From Streptomyces sp. MUM 178J (GTDB lineage: Bacteria; Actinomycetota; Actinomycetes; Streptomycetales; Streptomycetaceae): 64,000 bases of DNA. The stretch spans positions 271,241 through 335,240 of the forward strand of contig NZ_JADWYQ010000001.1 of NCBI RefSeq assembly GCF_022414575.1, in the 5' to 3' direction. A model generated the notes under the pieces. It had not been told where the DNA came from. It ran no database searches and was given only the letters and a program-made list of their open reading frames with translations. This document shows, piece by piece, positions 1 to 7,618 of the stretch. A program made the translations under genes and the position numbers. Within the stretch, counting starts at the first letter, position 1; every line of letters starts with the position of its first letter.

Positions 1-1
1 C

Positions 2-610
2 ATGCTCACCGGCGACAACGAGGCCACCGCCCGCCGGATCGCCGGTCGGCTGGGCATCGACTCCGTCATCGCCGAGGTCCTCCCAGGCGAGAAGGCCGCG
101 AAGATCGCCGAGTTGCAGCGGGGCGGCGCCGCCGGGGACGGCGCCGCGTCCGGGTCCGCGTCCGGGCCCGGGAGGCGCAGGGTCGCCATGGTCGGAGACG
201 GCGTGAACGACGCGCCCGCCCTCGCCCAGGCCGACGTCGGCATCGCCATCGGCGCCGGCACCGATGTCGCCATCGAGACCGCCGACCTGGTCCTGATGCG
301 CTCCGACCCGCTCGACGTGCCCACCGCACTGCGCATCGGGCGCGGCACCCTGCGCAAGATGCGGCAGAACCTCGGCTGGGCCGTCGGCTACAACGCCATC
401 GCCCTCCCCATCGCCGCAGGCGTCTTCGAGCCCGCCACCGGTCTCGTTCTGCGCCCCGAGATCGCCGCCCTGTCCATGTCCGGCTCCAGCATCATCGTCG
501 CCGTCAACGCCCTCGCCCTCAAAGGCCTGCGCCTGCCCCGGTCCTCAGCCGACGGCCTTGCCGCGTCCGTAGAAGCGGCTCAGGGCCGGCGTCTGCCCGA
601 GGCAGGGTGA
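2..610 (+). CDS. Copper-type P1B ATPase, C-terminal part (cut by window start)
   Basis: This is the last 202 codons of a heavy-metal-transporting P-type ATPase; the start lies before the window. The visible part opens with the hinge motif MLTGDN, continues through the P-domain, and carries GDGVNDAP near residue 66, which binds Mg2+ during phosphoryl transfer. Two membrane helices follow (about residues 122-141 and 158-172). They contain YN and MSxSS, the residues that distinguish Cu+-exporting P1B-1 pumps from zinc or cobalt pumps. A Gly/Ser/Ala-rich insertion sits at about residues 42-58 of the P-domain. The protein should export Cu(I) across the plasma membrane using ATP. The next genes (a DUF6153-like protein and an F510_1955-like lipoprotein) fit a copper-handling group. 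The family is certain; the metal is inferred from the helix motifs. Confidence 0.93.
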   Translation: MLTGDNEATARRIAGRLGIDSVIAEVLPGEKAAKIAELQRGGAAGDGAASGSASGPGRRRVAMVGDGVNDAPALAQADVGIAIGAGTDVAIETADLVLMRSDPLDVPTALRIGRGTLRKMRQNLGWAVGYNAIALPIAAGVFEPATGLVLRPEIAALSMSGSSIIVAVNALALKGLRLPRSSADGLAASVEAAQGRRLPEAG

Positions 611-685
611 GGTACGGACCGTCCGTCGGACGACCGCATCACACTCGATGCGGCGCCGGTACCAGGACCCGCTACGCTCGGCGGC

Positions 686-1135
686 ATGCTGCCGGCCTGG
701 TCGCCTTCCCGGACGACGCGCTCCCGCCCTGTCGCGGGTGCGCTGCGCCTGCTGTGGCTGGCGGCCGCGCTGCTCGCCTTTCTCCTGGCGCACGGGGTGG
801 GCGTCGCCGGCGCGACCGGCCATGCCGCACCCGCGGGCACGGCCGCGGTGAGCACCGCCCACGCCGGCACAGACGCGTCTGCCGATGCGAACGCGGACGC
901 CGTCCGGGGGACGCCCCTGGACGAGCACGGTGATCACGGCCCGCCACATGACGCGCCGGACTGCGTACCCGGCCAGCCCTCGCACGCGCCGGCTCCGCAC
1001 GGCCCCGGCGGTTGCGTCGCGACGCGCGTGGCAGCCCTGCCCGCGCAGCCGCCCGCCCCTGCCGGGGCCGACGCCGCGTCTGCCGTCTGGAAGCCGCCGG
1101 GCGCCGTCTTGAAGGGTGTCGTCCTGCAGGTGTAG
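686..1135 (+). CDS. DUF6153-like secreted/membrane-anchored small protein
   Basis: A 149-residue protein with a positively charged N-terminus and one hydrophobic segment (about residues 21-41), followed by an Ala/Pro/His-rich tail containing two cysteines (DCVPG and GGCVATR). This layout matches the DUF6153 family common in Streptomyces copper loci, whose function is not known. The exposed His and Cys residues make extracytoplasmic metal binding plausible, but that is inference. There is no clear Shine-Dalgarno before the ATG. A TACGCT hexamer at 673-678 could be a -10 element that would put transcription start almost at the ATG, so a near-leaderless transcript is possible. A second member of the same kind lies at 5311-5673. 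Confidence 0.7.
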   Translation: MLPAWSPSRTTRSRPVAGALRLLWLAAALLAFLLAHGVGVAGATGHAAPAGTAAVSTAHAGTDASADANADAVRGTPLDEHGDHGPPHDAPDCVPGQPSHAPAPHGPGGCVATRVAALPAQPPAPAGADAASAVWKPPGAVLKGVVLQV

Positions 1136-1483
1136 GAGACGGACGTTTCTCGTCGGCGACATCGGCCTCCCGTCCGGGCCACCGGTCGAGGCCGACGGCG
1201 CGGACAGCCCCGTCTCCCAGGGACCGGCCCGGCGAAGCACGACGCGTATCCCCTGTCTCCGGGCCGATGCGCGGCTGTCTCCGGGCGATGCGCGGCCGCC
1301 CCGCCGACGGCCGCGAGCGCGGCTGCGCCGACCCGGCCGCCGGTGTGCACCGGGCTCCACCCGACTGCTCAAGGCCCCGCAGCGCTGCCGACGGCGCAGG
1401 CGAGCCCTCACCCGCCGCGGGCCGCGGCATCGGCGAAGCCGACCGCGACGCCGCCACGGGCCACCGGCCCCTGTGCCCCTTCC

Positions 1484-1525
1484 TCAGACCTCGGAACGAC
1501 CACTTCAGACCTCGGAACGACCACT
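1484..1525 (+). repeat. 21-bp tandem repeat (2 copies) just before a copper-locus lipoprotein gene
   Basis: Two identical 21-bp units (1484-1504 and 1505-1525) begin with TCAGACCTCGG; a partial third (TCAGG) runs into the Shine-Dalgarno AGGA at 1528-1531 of the next gene. The 21-bp period is two helical turns, suiting side-by-side binding of a regulator, or the repeat may act in the 5' leader. The remaining sequence back to the previous gene (1136-1483) shows nothing I can assign. Confidence 0.8.
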
Positions 1526-1538
1526 TCAGGACGTGAAC

Positions 1539-2441
1539 ATGAACGCAGCGACCCGTACCCGGGCCATCGCCGCAGCGGCTCTCCTCGCGCTGGCGCTGAC
1601 CGCCTGCACGACGGCCACCACCAGCACGGACGCCGCCCGCGCCGAGAGCGGCCACGACGCCGACGGCGAAGCGCACACCACGCCGATCAGGCATGTGCAC
1701 GGCCTCGGCGTGGACCCCGCGGACCAGCGGCTCTACGTCGCCACCCACGACGGGATCTTCACCGCGGGAAAGGACGGAGCCCCCGTCCGGGTCGGCGACA
1801 GCAAGGACGACTTCATGGGCTTCGCCGTCGCCGGGCCGAAGAGGTTCCTGGCCAGCGGGCACCCGGCCCCCGGTTCCGGCGGGCCGGTCCACCACGGGCT
1901 GATCGAGAGCACCGACGCCGGGAAGACCTGGAAGACCCGCTCCCTCGGCGGCGAGGCCGACTTCCACTCTCTCGAGCATGTCGACGGCGTCGTCTACGGC
2001 TATGACAGCACCAACGCCCAGCTCCGCGTCAGCAAGGACGGAGCGGCCTGGGACGACCGGGCCCGTCTGCAGGCGCTGGACATCGCCGTCGATCCCGGCG
2101 ACCCGGACACCGTCCTGGCCACCACGCCCGACGGTGTCGCGAAGAGCACGGACGGCGGCCGGACCTTCGCCGCCGGAACCCTGCCGACCATGGCCTTCCT
2201 CTCCTGGGCTGCGCCCGACGCCCTGTACGGACTGGACGACTCCGGCGGGCTGCACCGCAGCACCGACGCCGGCGTCACCTGGCAGAAGACCGGAACGGCG
2301 CCCGGTGGTCAGACCCAGGCGCTGACGGCCGTCGACGCGGAACGCGTTCTCGTGGCCACCCAGGACGGCATCTACGAGTCGACGGACGGCGGCAAGTCCT
2401 TCACCAAGCGCCTCGCGGTGGACGCAGGCGACGGCCACTGA
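1539..2441 (+). CDS. F510_1955-like Asp-box (beta-propeller) lipoprotein
   Basis: A 300-residue exported lipoprotein. The signal peptide ends in a lipobox (LTAC, Cys about residue 23), so the protein should be anchored to the outer face of the plasma membrane. The mature part has repeated Asp-box turns (ESTDAGKTW, KSTDGGRTF, RSTDAGVTW, ESTDGGKSF), the signature of sialidase-type beta-propellers, and a His-containing opening (IRHVHGLGVDP) typical of the F510_1955 family. Despite the glycosyl-hydrolase label attached to that family, no catalytic residues of a sialidase are evident. I expect a binding or scaffold role in copper handling, from its neighbours. The ATG at 1539 is chosen because AGGA lies 7 nt upstream; longer upstream reading is open but has no signal peptide. 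Confidence 0.78.
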   Translation: MNAATRTRAIAAAALLALALTACTTATTSTDAARAESGHDADGEAHTTPIRHVHGLGVDPADQRLYVATHDGIFTAGKDGAPVRVGDSKDDFMGFAVAGPKRFLASGHPAPGSGGPVHHGLIESTDAGKTWKTRSLGGEADFHSLEHVDGVVYGYDSTNAQLRVSKDGAAWDDRARLQALDIAVDPGDPDTVLATTPDGVAKSTDGGRTFAAGTLPTMAFLSWAAPDALYGLDDSGGLHRSTDAGVTWQKTGTAPGGQTQALTAVDAERVLVATQDGIYESTDGGKSFTKRLAVDAGDGH

Positions 2442-2504
2442 AACCGGCTGCCGGATTCGTCTGGCGTCCTCGGCCCGGCGGCGGCCGGCCTGCGCCGCCG
2501 TCGG

Positions 2505-2529
2505 GCGGGGCCGGTTCGGCCGGCCCCGC
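2505..2529. terminator. Hairpin terminator between convergent genes
   Basis: A 10-bp perfect GC stem (2505-2514 with 2520-2529, loop TTCGG) lies between the plus-strand lipoprotein gene and the minus-strand TetR gene, so it can end both transcripts. Confidence 0.6.
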
Positions 2530-2535
2530 GGTCGT

Positions 2536-3162
2536 TCAGGGGAGGAGCTGGCGTACCAGGGCGTCTGCGGCCCACCGCTCCCAGCGTGCGGGCGACCAGC
2601 CGCGCCCGTTGACGAGAAGGACGTACGTCTCCGGGCCGAGGACGGTCAGGGCGACGTCGGCGGCCGACTCCGCGCCGTGACCGTCGCGCAGCCGGCCGCC
2701 GGCCTTGGCCGTCAGGGCCTGTGCGAAGCGCAGTTGGACCGCATGCCGCTGGTGCAGGTTGGCCCGCCAGAGTTCGGCGAGTTCGGGGTCGGAGGCCGCC
2801 GCGCCGCGTACGACCTCCAGGACGGGCGCCGCGCGTTCCAGGATGCGGCGGGCGCCGGCCGCCTGGCAGGCGAGCTGGGCGGCCGGATCGGGTTCTGCGA
2901 GGAGTTCGCGGGCCCAGGGGCGGTCGAGCGTGGCGACCGGATCGGTGTCGCCGGCGACCGTCGCGTCCAGCACCTCCTTGAGCACGGCGCGCTTGTTTCC
3001 GAAGGTGAAGTACACGGTCTGCACCCCGACTTCGGCGGTGCGGGCGATGTCCTCGACGGTCGTGCCCGTCCAGCCTCGTTCGACGAAGAGGCGGGCGGCG
3101 GCGTCGAGCATCCGACGGCGCGTGCGACGGGCCTTCTCTGCACGGGTCAGGGGCGCGGGCAC
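2536..3162 (-). CDS. TetR/AcrR-family transcriptional regulator
   Basis: A 208-residue one-component repressor. The N-terminal helix-turn-helix is clear (TVEDIARTAEVGVQTVYFTF, about residues 35-54, preceded by ILDAAARLF-like MLDAAARLFVERGW). The C-terminal part is the variable helical ligand-binding and dimerisation domain. It is divergent from the saccharopine dehydrogenase-like gene at 3224, with only about 60 bp between starts. That gap is filled by two inverted repeats of the same CTGTAGTC core. The simplest reading is a repressor that controls itself and its divergent neighbour and is released by a small molecule related to the neighbour's substrate. The ligand is unknown. Confidence 0.93.
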   Translation of the reverse strand: MPAPLTRAEKARRTRRRMLDAAARLFVERGWTGTTVEDIARTAEVGVQTVYFTFGNKRAVLKEVLDATVAGDTDPVATLDRPWARELLAEPDPAAQLACQAAGARRILERAAPVLEVVRGAAASDPELAELWRANLHQRHAVQLRFAQALTAKAGGRLRDGHGAESAADVALTVLGPETYVLLVNGRGWSPARWERWAADALVRQLLP

Positions 3163-3191
3163 GGTGCTGCCTCCTCGTCCGACAACTTTGA

Positions 3192-3232
3192 CTGTAGTCA
3201 GACTACAGTGTAGTCACTGGAGCATGACTACA
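3192..3232. promoter_or_regulatory. Double palindromic TetR operator
   Basis: Two inverted repeats lie end to end: CTGTAGTC-A-GACTACAG at 3192-3208 and TGTAGTCA-8 nt-TGACTACA at 3209-3232. Half-sites share the core TGTAGTCA. The second overlaps the ATG (3224-3226) of the plus-strand gene, so a bound repressor would cover both the promoter and the start region. Binding by the adjacent TetR protein is inferred from position. Confidence 0.8.
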
Positions 3233-4264
3233 GTGAAATCGAATGGCCGGGCGGGACGGATTCTCGTCGCCGGGGGGTACGGCGCGGTCGGGGCAGAGGT
3301 CACCCGCACGTTGGCGGAGTGGTTTCCCGGGCGGGTGGCGCCCGGCGGGCGCGATGAGTCCCGGGCACGGGCCCACGGGGGCGTGCGGCTCGACGTCAGC
3401 GACGCGGACGGCTTCCGGAAGGCCCTGGACGACCTGGGCGACATCGCCGTGGTGGTGCTGTGCGTCGAGCCCGCGGACGCCGCGGTCGCGCGCCTGTGCC
3501 TGGAGCGCGGGATTCACCTCGTGGACGTCGGCGCGACCCGCCGTCTGCTCGACGCCGTGGGAGACCTGCACGGTCTTGCCGTCGGAACCGGCGCCACGGC
3601 CGTGCTCAGCGTCGGCGTCGCGCCCGGGCTGACCAACCTGCTCGCCCGCCGCGTCCACGACGCCGTCGGCGGCGCCGAGCGGCTGGACATCACCGTGCTC
3701 CTCGGCTCCGGGGAGCGGCACGGCGCCGACGCACTGCGCTGGACCGTGGACGGGCTCGCCGAACCGGCCCCGGCCCGGCCCACGCGTACGGCACTGCCGG
3801 GATACGGAACACGCACCGCGCATCCGTTCCCGTTCTCCGACCAGCACACCCTGCGCCGCACACTCGGCGTTCCGGAGGCGACCACCCGGCTGTGCCTGGA
3901 CTCCCGTCCGCTGACCGCTTCGCTCTTCGCACTGCGCAGGGCCGGACTGCTGCGCGGGGCCCGGCGTCCAAGGCTGCAGCGCCTGCTGACCGGGCTCTTC
4001 AGCCGGGTGCACATCGGGGGCGACGGCTTCGCGGTGCGGGTCGACGCCCACCGCGGCGACCGCCATGCCGCCCAGGCCCTCACCGGGCGCGAACAGAGCC
4101 GGGTGACCGGCCTGACGGCGGCGTACGTCGCCCGAGGGCTGCTCACCGAGGGTGTTCCGGCCGGGGTCCACCACATCGAGCAACTCTCCGTGTTCGCCGA
4201 TCTGCCCGAGAGGCTGGGCGCCCACGGGGTCACCCTGCGGCCGGTCACCGCGACCGGGGGGTGA
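3224..4264 (+). CDS. Saccharopine dehydrogenase-like NAD(P)-binding protein
   Basis: A 346-residue protein with an N-terminal Rossmann motif (VAGGYGAVGAEV, about residues 15-26), followed by a second acidic strand (RLDVSD). This is typical of saccharopine-dehydrogenase-like oxidoreductases that act on unknown carbonyl or imine substrates. It has no signal peptide. A GGAG motif sits 1-2 nt before the ATG, unusually close, because the start codon is embedded in the right-hand TetR operator; a short-leader or leaderless transcript is possible. The pairing with a divergent TetR regulator suggests induction by its own substrate, perhaps a toxic metabolite. The exact reaction cannot be read from the sequence. 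Confidence 0.85.
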   Translation: MTTVKSNGRAGRILVAGGYGAVGAEVTRTLAEWFPGRVAPGGRDESRARAHGGVRLDVSDADGFRKALDDLGDIAVVVLCVEPADAAVARLCLERGIHLVDVGATRRLLDAVGDLHGLAVGTGATAVLSVGVAPGLTNLLARRVHDAVGGAERLDITVLLGSGERHGADALRWTVDGLAEPAPARPTRTALPGYGTRTAHPFPFSDQHTLRRTLGVPEATTRLCLDSRPLTASLFALRRAGLLRGARRPRLQRLLTGLFSRVHIGGDGFAVRVDAHRGDRHAAQALTGREQSRVTGLTAAYVARGLLTEGVPAGVHHIEQLSVFADLPERLGAHGVTLRPVTATGG

Positions 4265-4265
4265 G

Positions 4266-4386
4266 CGGGGCGCGGCGACACGGACGGGGCCGACGGGGCG
4301 AACGGGGCGCGGCGACACGGACGGGGCCGACGGGGCGAACGGGGCGCGGCGACACGGACGGGGCGGACGGGGCGCGGCGACACGGC
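4266..4386. repeat. 37-bp tandem repeat (about 3.3 copies)
   Basis: Units at 4266-4302 and 4303-4339 are identical. A third, from 4340, diverges after about 25 bp, and a partial copy follows. The core is CGGGGCGCGGCGACACGGAC. It fills the space between two convergent genes (ends at 4264 and 4463). No gene or hairpin is evident in the remainder (4387-4462). Confidence 0.85.
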
Positions 4387-4462
4387 TCGTGCCCCGTACG
4401 AGGGGCGGGCCGCCCATCCGGTCCAGAGGGCCGGGCACCCGACCCTCCGGACCGTGATGGCG

Positions 4463-5224
4463 TCAGTGCCCGTGCGGCTCGTCGTCGTCGTGACCGTGGG
4501 CGTCTTCCGCCGGCTCCTCGGCGGGCGTGTCCGCGTCGTGCGGCGCGGGCGTCGCCGATGCAGGGGCGGTGTCCGGCGCGGAGCCCTCCTCCGGGTCGCC
4601 GCTCTTGTGGCCGTCCGGCTGCCCGGCGTCCCCGCCCTCGGGCTCGCCGTCGCCGTGCTCGCCGTCCTCGCCATGGCCGTGCGGAGTGCTTTCGTCCGCC
4701 GTGCCGTGGCCGTGGCTGTGGCTGAGGGCTCCTTGCACCGCCGGCACGGTCAGCCCCATCACGGCCGCGCCGGAGACCCCGGCCAGGGCCACGGCCCTGA
4801 TCGGGGAGGCAAAGCCCCGTCCGGTGCTCCGCCGCAGCCTCCACGCCGCCACCAGGCAGATCACCACCTCGAAGACGACGGCTGTCACATCGGCCGCGGC
4901 GGTCTCCTCGGGCACACCGGCGCCGGGCCCGACCGGCATCCCCGCGGTCCGGCTGACCGCCCAGACCGCCGCCGCACCCGCGTTGGCGACGAGGCCGGTC
5001 CCCATCAGGACCCGGCCGGAGAAGCGCAGTGCGGCCACCGCCCATCCGGCCTGGAAGGCCCCGGTGGCATAGAAGAACAGGCCCGCCGCCCACCATTCGG
5101 CGAAGTGGTCCGGGGCGGCCGCGAAGTGGATCGCGGCGGCTCCCAGTGAGGCGAAGGCCGCGACAACGCGCCCCGCGCCCGGGTCCGCCGTGCTCCGTCT
5201 TTCCTTCCTGCTTCGTGCTCCCAT
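4463..5224 (-). CDS. Membrane protein with histidine-rich C-terminal tail
   Basis: A 253-residue protein with about five hydrophobic segments between residues 19 and 170. A long hydrophilic tail of about 80 residues follows, full of HGH, HSHGHG and DAHGHDDDEPHGH-type clusters with many Asp/Glu residues. Such tails bind Ni, Zn, Co or Cu. The membrane part resembles no transporter I can name with confidence. Its place beside DUF6153-like and copper-ATPase genes suggests metal sensing, storage or delivery at the membrane; this is inference. I chose the ATG at 5224: upstream codons in the same frame contain no good start, and the first helix begins about 18 residues in. Confidence 0.7.
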   Translation of the reverse strand: MGARSRKERRSTADPGAGRVVAAFASLGAAAIHFAAAPDHFAEWWAAGLFFYATGAFQAGWAVAALRFSGRVLMGTGLVANAGAAAVWAVSRTAGMPVGPGAGVPEETAAADVTAVVFEVVICLVAAWRLRRSTGRGFASPIRAVALAGVSGAAVMGLTVPAVQGALSHSHGHGTADESTPHGHGEDGEHGDGEPEGGDAGQPDGHKSGDPEEGSAPDTAPASATPAPHDADTPAEEPAEDAHGHDDDEPHGH

Positions 5225-5310
5225 GAGTGATGTGCGTCCTTTCCGCGTGACATGAAGATCCAGACCTCTGTTCACCCGGCCCCCGCGCGAGCGGCGGCGG
5301 GCGGTCTGCT

Positions 5311-5673
5311 CTAGATGCGCAACACGGACAGGACGACCGGAGACGGTTTCGGCGGCGACCGGGAAGGAACGGATCCCCCGGGCGACAGGACCGCGGAGAG
5401 CTCCATGTCCAGCGGGCTGACCGGCACACCGGCGGCCGGGTGGCAGGAGCCGGGGGCGCTCCCGGTGACGATCTCGCAGGCGGCGCCGGCGTGCCCGTCG
5501 TGGCGATCCTCCTCGCCGCCCGCCTCCGGAGCGGAGTACGCCTCGGCTGTCGTCACCGGCACATGGGCGGGATGGTGAGGGAGGTGAGTGACCGCTCCGG
5601 CGAAGCCATGTCCCAGGGCGACGACGCAGAGGCTGAGCAGAGCCAGCCGGCGCACTACCGCCTGACCGAGCAT
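5311..5673 (-). CDS. Second DUF6153-like small exported protein
   Basis: A 120-residue protein: short basic N-terminus, one hydrophobic stretch (about residues 8-28), then a His-containing tail (THLPHHPAH, RHDGHAG) with two cysteines (ACEIV, SCHPA). The plan is the same as the gene at 686-1135, so the two are probably paralogues flanking the copper block. The ATG at 5673 is preferred over one 13 codons upstream because a strong GGAGGGAG Shine-Dalgarno lies 8-10 nt before it. It lies about 90 bp upstream of the His-tailed membrane protein on the same strand and may be co-transcribed with it. Function unknown; extracytoplasmic metal binding is plausible. Confidence 0.65.
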   Translation of the reverse strand: MLGQAVVRRLALLSLCVVALGHGFAGAVTHLPHHPAHVPVTTAEAYSAPEAGGEEDRHDGHAGAACEIVTGSAPGSCHPAAGVPVSPLDMELSAVLSPGGSVPSRSPPKPSPVVLSVLRI

Positions 5674-5848
5674 CCCGGTGCCTCCCTCCGCCTCTCGCCG
5701 CTGGTGGGCCACCGTACAGCCCGCCGGTTACGGAGCGGCAACGCGCGAGGCGACCGCCCCGGGGCGTGATGCCGATGGGGTGCCACGGCTCCATGCGCCG
5801 GGCCTTCGGTCGCGGGCGGGCGGTGGGTCGATCGTCTCGACGGCCGGG

Positions 5849-5905
5849 CCGCGGGCCTGAAAGAACCGGCCGCGGGCCTGAAAAAACCTGGCCATGGGCC
5901 TGAGA
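5849..5905 (-). repeat. About 21-bp tandem repeat upstream of the second DUF6153-like gene
   Basis: Read on the minus strand, three TCAGGCCC motifs recur at 21-22 nt spacing, the last two inside near-identical 21-bp units (TCAGGCCCGCGGCCGGTTCT-type). The core TTCAG(A/G)CC and the spacing resemble the repeat at 1484-1525 in front of the F510_1955-like gene. The gene start is about 176 nt downstream. The stretch 5906-6060 shows nothing I can assign. Confidence 0.7.
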
Positions 5906-6060
5906 GCCGGGCTGACGAAGCGGCGCGGCGAACGGCCCGGTCCGGCGGGACGCCGCGCGGCGCTCCGCCGGGCCCGGGCGATCGCCCGGTCCGGCCCGTC
6001 CCCCGAGGCCGGGCCGGGCCGATAGCCGGCGGTCAACTCGGCTACCCCCGTGAGCAAAGT

Positions 6061-6155
6061 TAGCTGTCAGCTATCGGCAGGGTCCACGTTGGCGGACTCG
6101 CGCTCGATTGTCAACTAACAGCTAATCTGCGAAAATGGTAGATAGCTGAGAGCTA
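6061..6155. promoter_or_regulatory. Array of TAGCTG-type palindromes before the EspR-like gene
   Basis: Three related sites occur in an unusually AT-rich stretch: a perfect palindrome TAGCTG-T-CAGCTA (6061-6073), a variant TAACAGCTAA (about 6116-6125), and TAGCTG-A-GAGCTA with one mismatch (6143-6155). A possible -35 TTGTCA lies at 6108-6113. Their number and position suggest autoregulation by the following DNA-binding protein. Lines 6121-6180 are 28/60 G+C by hand count. Confidence 0.65.
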
Positions 6156-6186
6156 AACCAAGGAGGTGACAGAAGGGAGATACACC

Positions 6187-6627
6187 ATGTCCGAGACGGA
6201 GGACCGGCCCAAGCTGGCCGTGCGCCTGGACAAGCTCTTCAAGACGGTTCGCCCCAAGGGCAAGCACTGGACCAATGCCGAGGTGGCGGAGGAGCTGAAG
6301 CGGATCAACCCCGAACTCAGGGTCGGAGGGGTGTATCTGTCGCAGTTGCGGACGGGCAAACGCTCCAATCCCTCACCGGACCTGCTCGCCGCGCTGGCTC
6401 GCTTCTTCGGTGTGTCGGTCGCCTACTTCTTCGACGACGAGGTCGCCGAATCGGTGCTGAGCGAAGTCGCCGCCATCGAGGCGCTCCGGCAGGCGGGGGT
6501 CCGCTCCGTGGCGATGCGGGCGGCCGGGATGAAGAAGGAGAACCTCCAGGCCATCACGGCCATCATGGACCAGTACCGGCAGATGCAGGGCCTTCCGCCC
6601 GTCAACGACACCTCAGAGGCCGAGTGA
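6187..6627 (+). CDS. EspR-like helix-turn-helix regulator
   Basis: A 146-residue DNA-binding protein. The N-terminal half is a helix-turn-helix of the EspR type known from Mycobacterium: RLDKLFKTV, then YLSQLRTGKRSNPSP, then ALARFFGVSVAYFFDDE. The C-terminal half is helical and should form the dimer. EspR proteins bind AT-rich or palindromic DNA and can act as architectural regulators. The ATG at 6187 is preceded by AAGGGAG with 7-nt spacing; an in-frame GTG at 6166 overlaps another AAGGAGG and is less likely. It sits immediately downstream of an array of palindromes that it probably binds. It converges on the minus-strand epimerase gene with 17 bp between stops. A paralogue lies at 27712. 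Confidence 0.88.
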   Translation: MSETEDRPKLAVRLDKLFKTVRPKGKHWTNAEVAEELKRINPELRVGGVYLSQLRTGKRSNPSPDLLAALARFFGVSVAYFFDDEVAESVLSEVAAIEALRQAGVRSVAMRAAGMKKENLQAITAIMDQYRQMQGLPPVNDTSEAE

Positions 6628-6644
6628 GGCGAACGATGCCTCCC

Positions 6645-7583
6645 CTACCCGGCGCCCAGCCGCTCACGCCACCAGTCCACCGTCGCTCGGATCTGCTCGT
6701 CGAGCGGGGTGGCCCGTACCGTGAACGCGGCTTCGTAGGCGCTTGAATCCACGGTGAACGGACGGTCGAACTGGTAGCGGATCTCCTTCAGTCCACGGAC
6801 CAGCGGCGAGAAGACCGACGCGACCGCCAGGGCGGCCGGCGGCACCCTGCGCACGGGGACCGGCCCCGACTCCGCCCGGGCGGCGAGGCGGTCGACCATC
6901 TCCCGAGTGGACAGCCAAGGCGCCGTCGGCACGTGCCAGGCCCGTCCCCAGGCCCGCTCCTCCCCCGCGACCTCGACCAGGGCGCCGGCCACATCAGGGA
7001 GATAGGTCCAGCTGTGCGGGGCGTCCGGGTCCCCGAGCGTGGAGACCGGCTTGCCGCGCAGCAGTCGCGGCATGACCCGCCCTGCCAGATGCCCGCCGTC
7101 GGTCACACCGGGTCCGAAGAAGTCCGAGGCGCGCACCTCGACCGCCTTGATGCGGCCCTGCTCGTGCAGTCCCCGCGCCTGCTCCCAAACGGCCGCGCGC
7201 ACCCGCCCCTTGGGGCCGGTCGCCGCGAGCGGCAGCTCCTCGGTCATGGGCCCGTCCACCGGCCCGTACCCGTAGAGGTTGCCCAGCATGACCAGGACGG
7301 CCCCGGTCGCCTCGGCCGCCGCGCAGAGCGACGACGCCAGCGGCGGCCACTCGGTCGCCCATCGGTGGTAGGGCGGTGCGGCACAGCTGAAGACCGCGGC
7401 AGCGCCCTGTGTGGCGCGGATCAGGCTCTCGCTGTCCGTCGCGTCCAGCGCGACATGCTCGATGCCGGGCTCCGGGCTGCGGCCCGACTTGGTGACGACC
7501 CGTACCGAATGGCCCTGCTCGGCCAGTTGCCGAGCGGTGGCCGCTCCGGCGGGCCCGAATCCCACGATGACGTAAAGGCTCAC
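6645..7583 (-). CDS. NAD-dependent epimerase/dehydratase family protein
   Basis: A 312-residue short-chain-type protein with an N-terminal dinucleotide motif (VIVGFGPAGAATARQL, residues 5-20) and the extended-SDR plan: LGNLYGYGP, then EVRASDFFGPG and TYLPDV. The usual catalytic YxxxK is not obvious (NLYGYGP occupies the region), so it may be an atypical member or act on an unusual substrate. It uses a GTG start. It lies 35 bp after the STM4011 gene on the same strand and could be the last gene of that operon. Its substrate is unknown; if it belongs to the operon it would modify or oxidise the pathway product. Confidence 0.85.
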   Translation of the reverse strand: MSLYVIVGFGPAGAATARQLAEQGHSVRVVTKSGRSPEPGIEHVALDATDSESLIRATQGAAAVFSCAAPPYHRWATEWPPLASSLCAAAEATGAVLVMLGNLYGYGPVDGPMTEELPLAATGPKGRVRAAVWEQARGLHEQGRIKAVEVRASDFFGPGVTDGGHLAGRVMPRLLRGKPVSTLGDPDAPHSWTYLPDVAGALVEVAGEERAWGRAWHVPTAPWLSTREMVDRLAARAESGPVPVRRVPPAALAVASVFSPLVRGLKEIRYQFDRPFTVDSSAYEAAFTVRATPLDEQIRATVDWWRERLGAG

Positions 7584-7618
7584 GGTCGCACACTAGCCCG
7601 AGGGCCTGTCGCTTCTCC

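Noticed and set aside
66..1411. Long minus-strand frames over the copper block
   Set aside because: They are high-GC shadow frames with Arg/Gly/Pro-rich translations and no motifs.
4463..5794. Single long minus-strand frame of 443 codons for the His-tailed membrane protein
   Set aside because: The upstream 190 codons are Arg/Gly-rich, overlap the DUF6153-like gene in another frame and lack a start; the ATG at 5224 fits the membrane topology.
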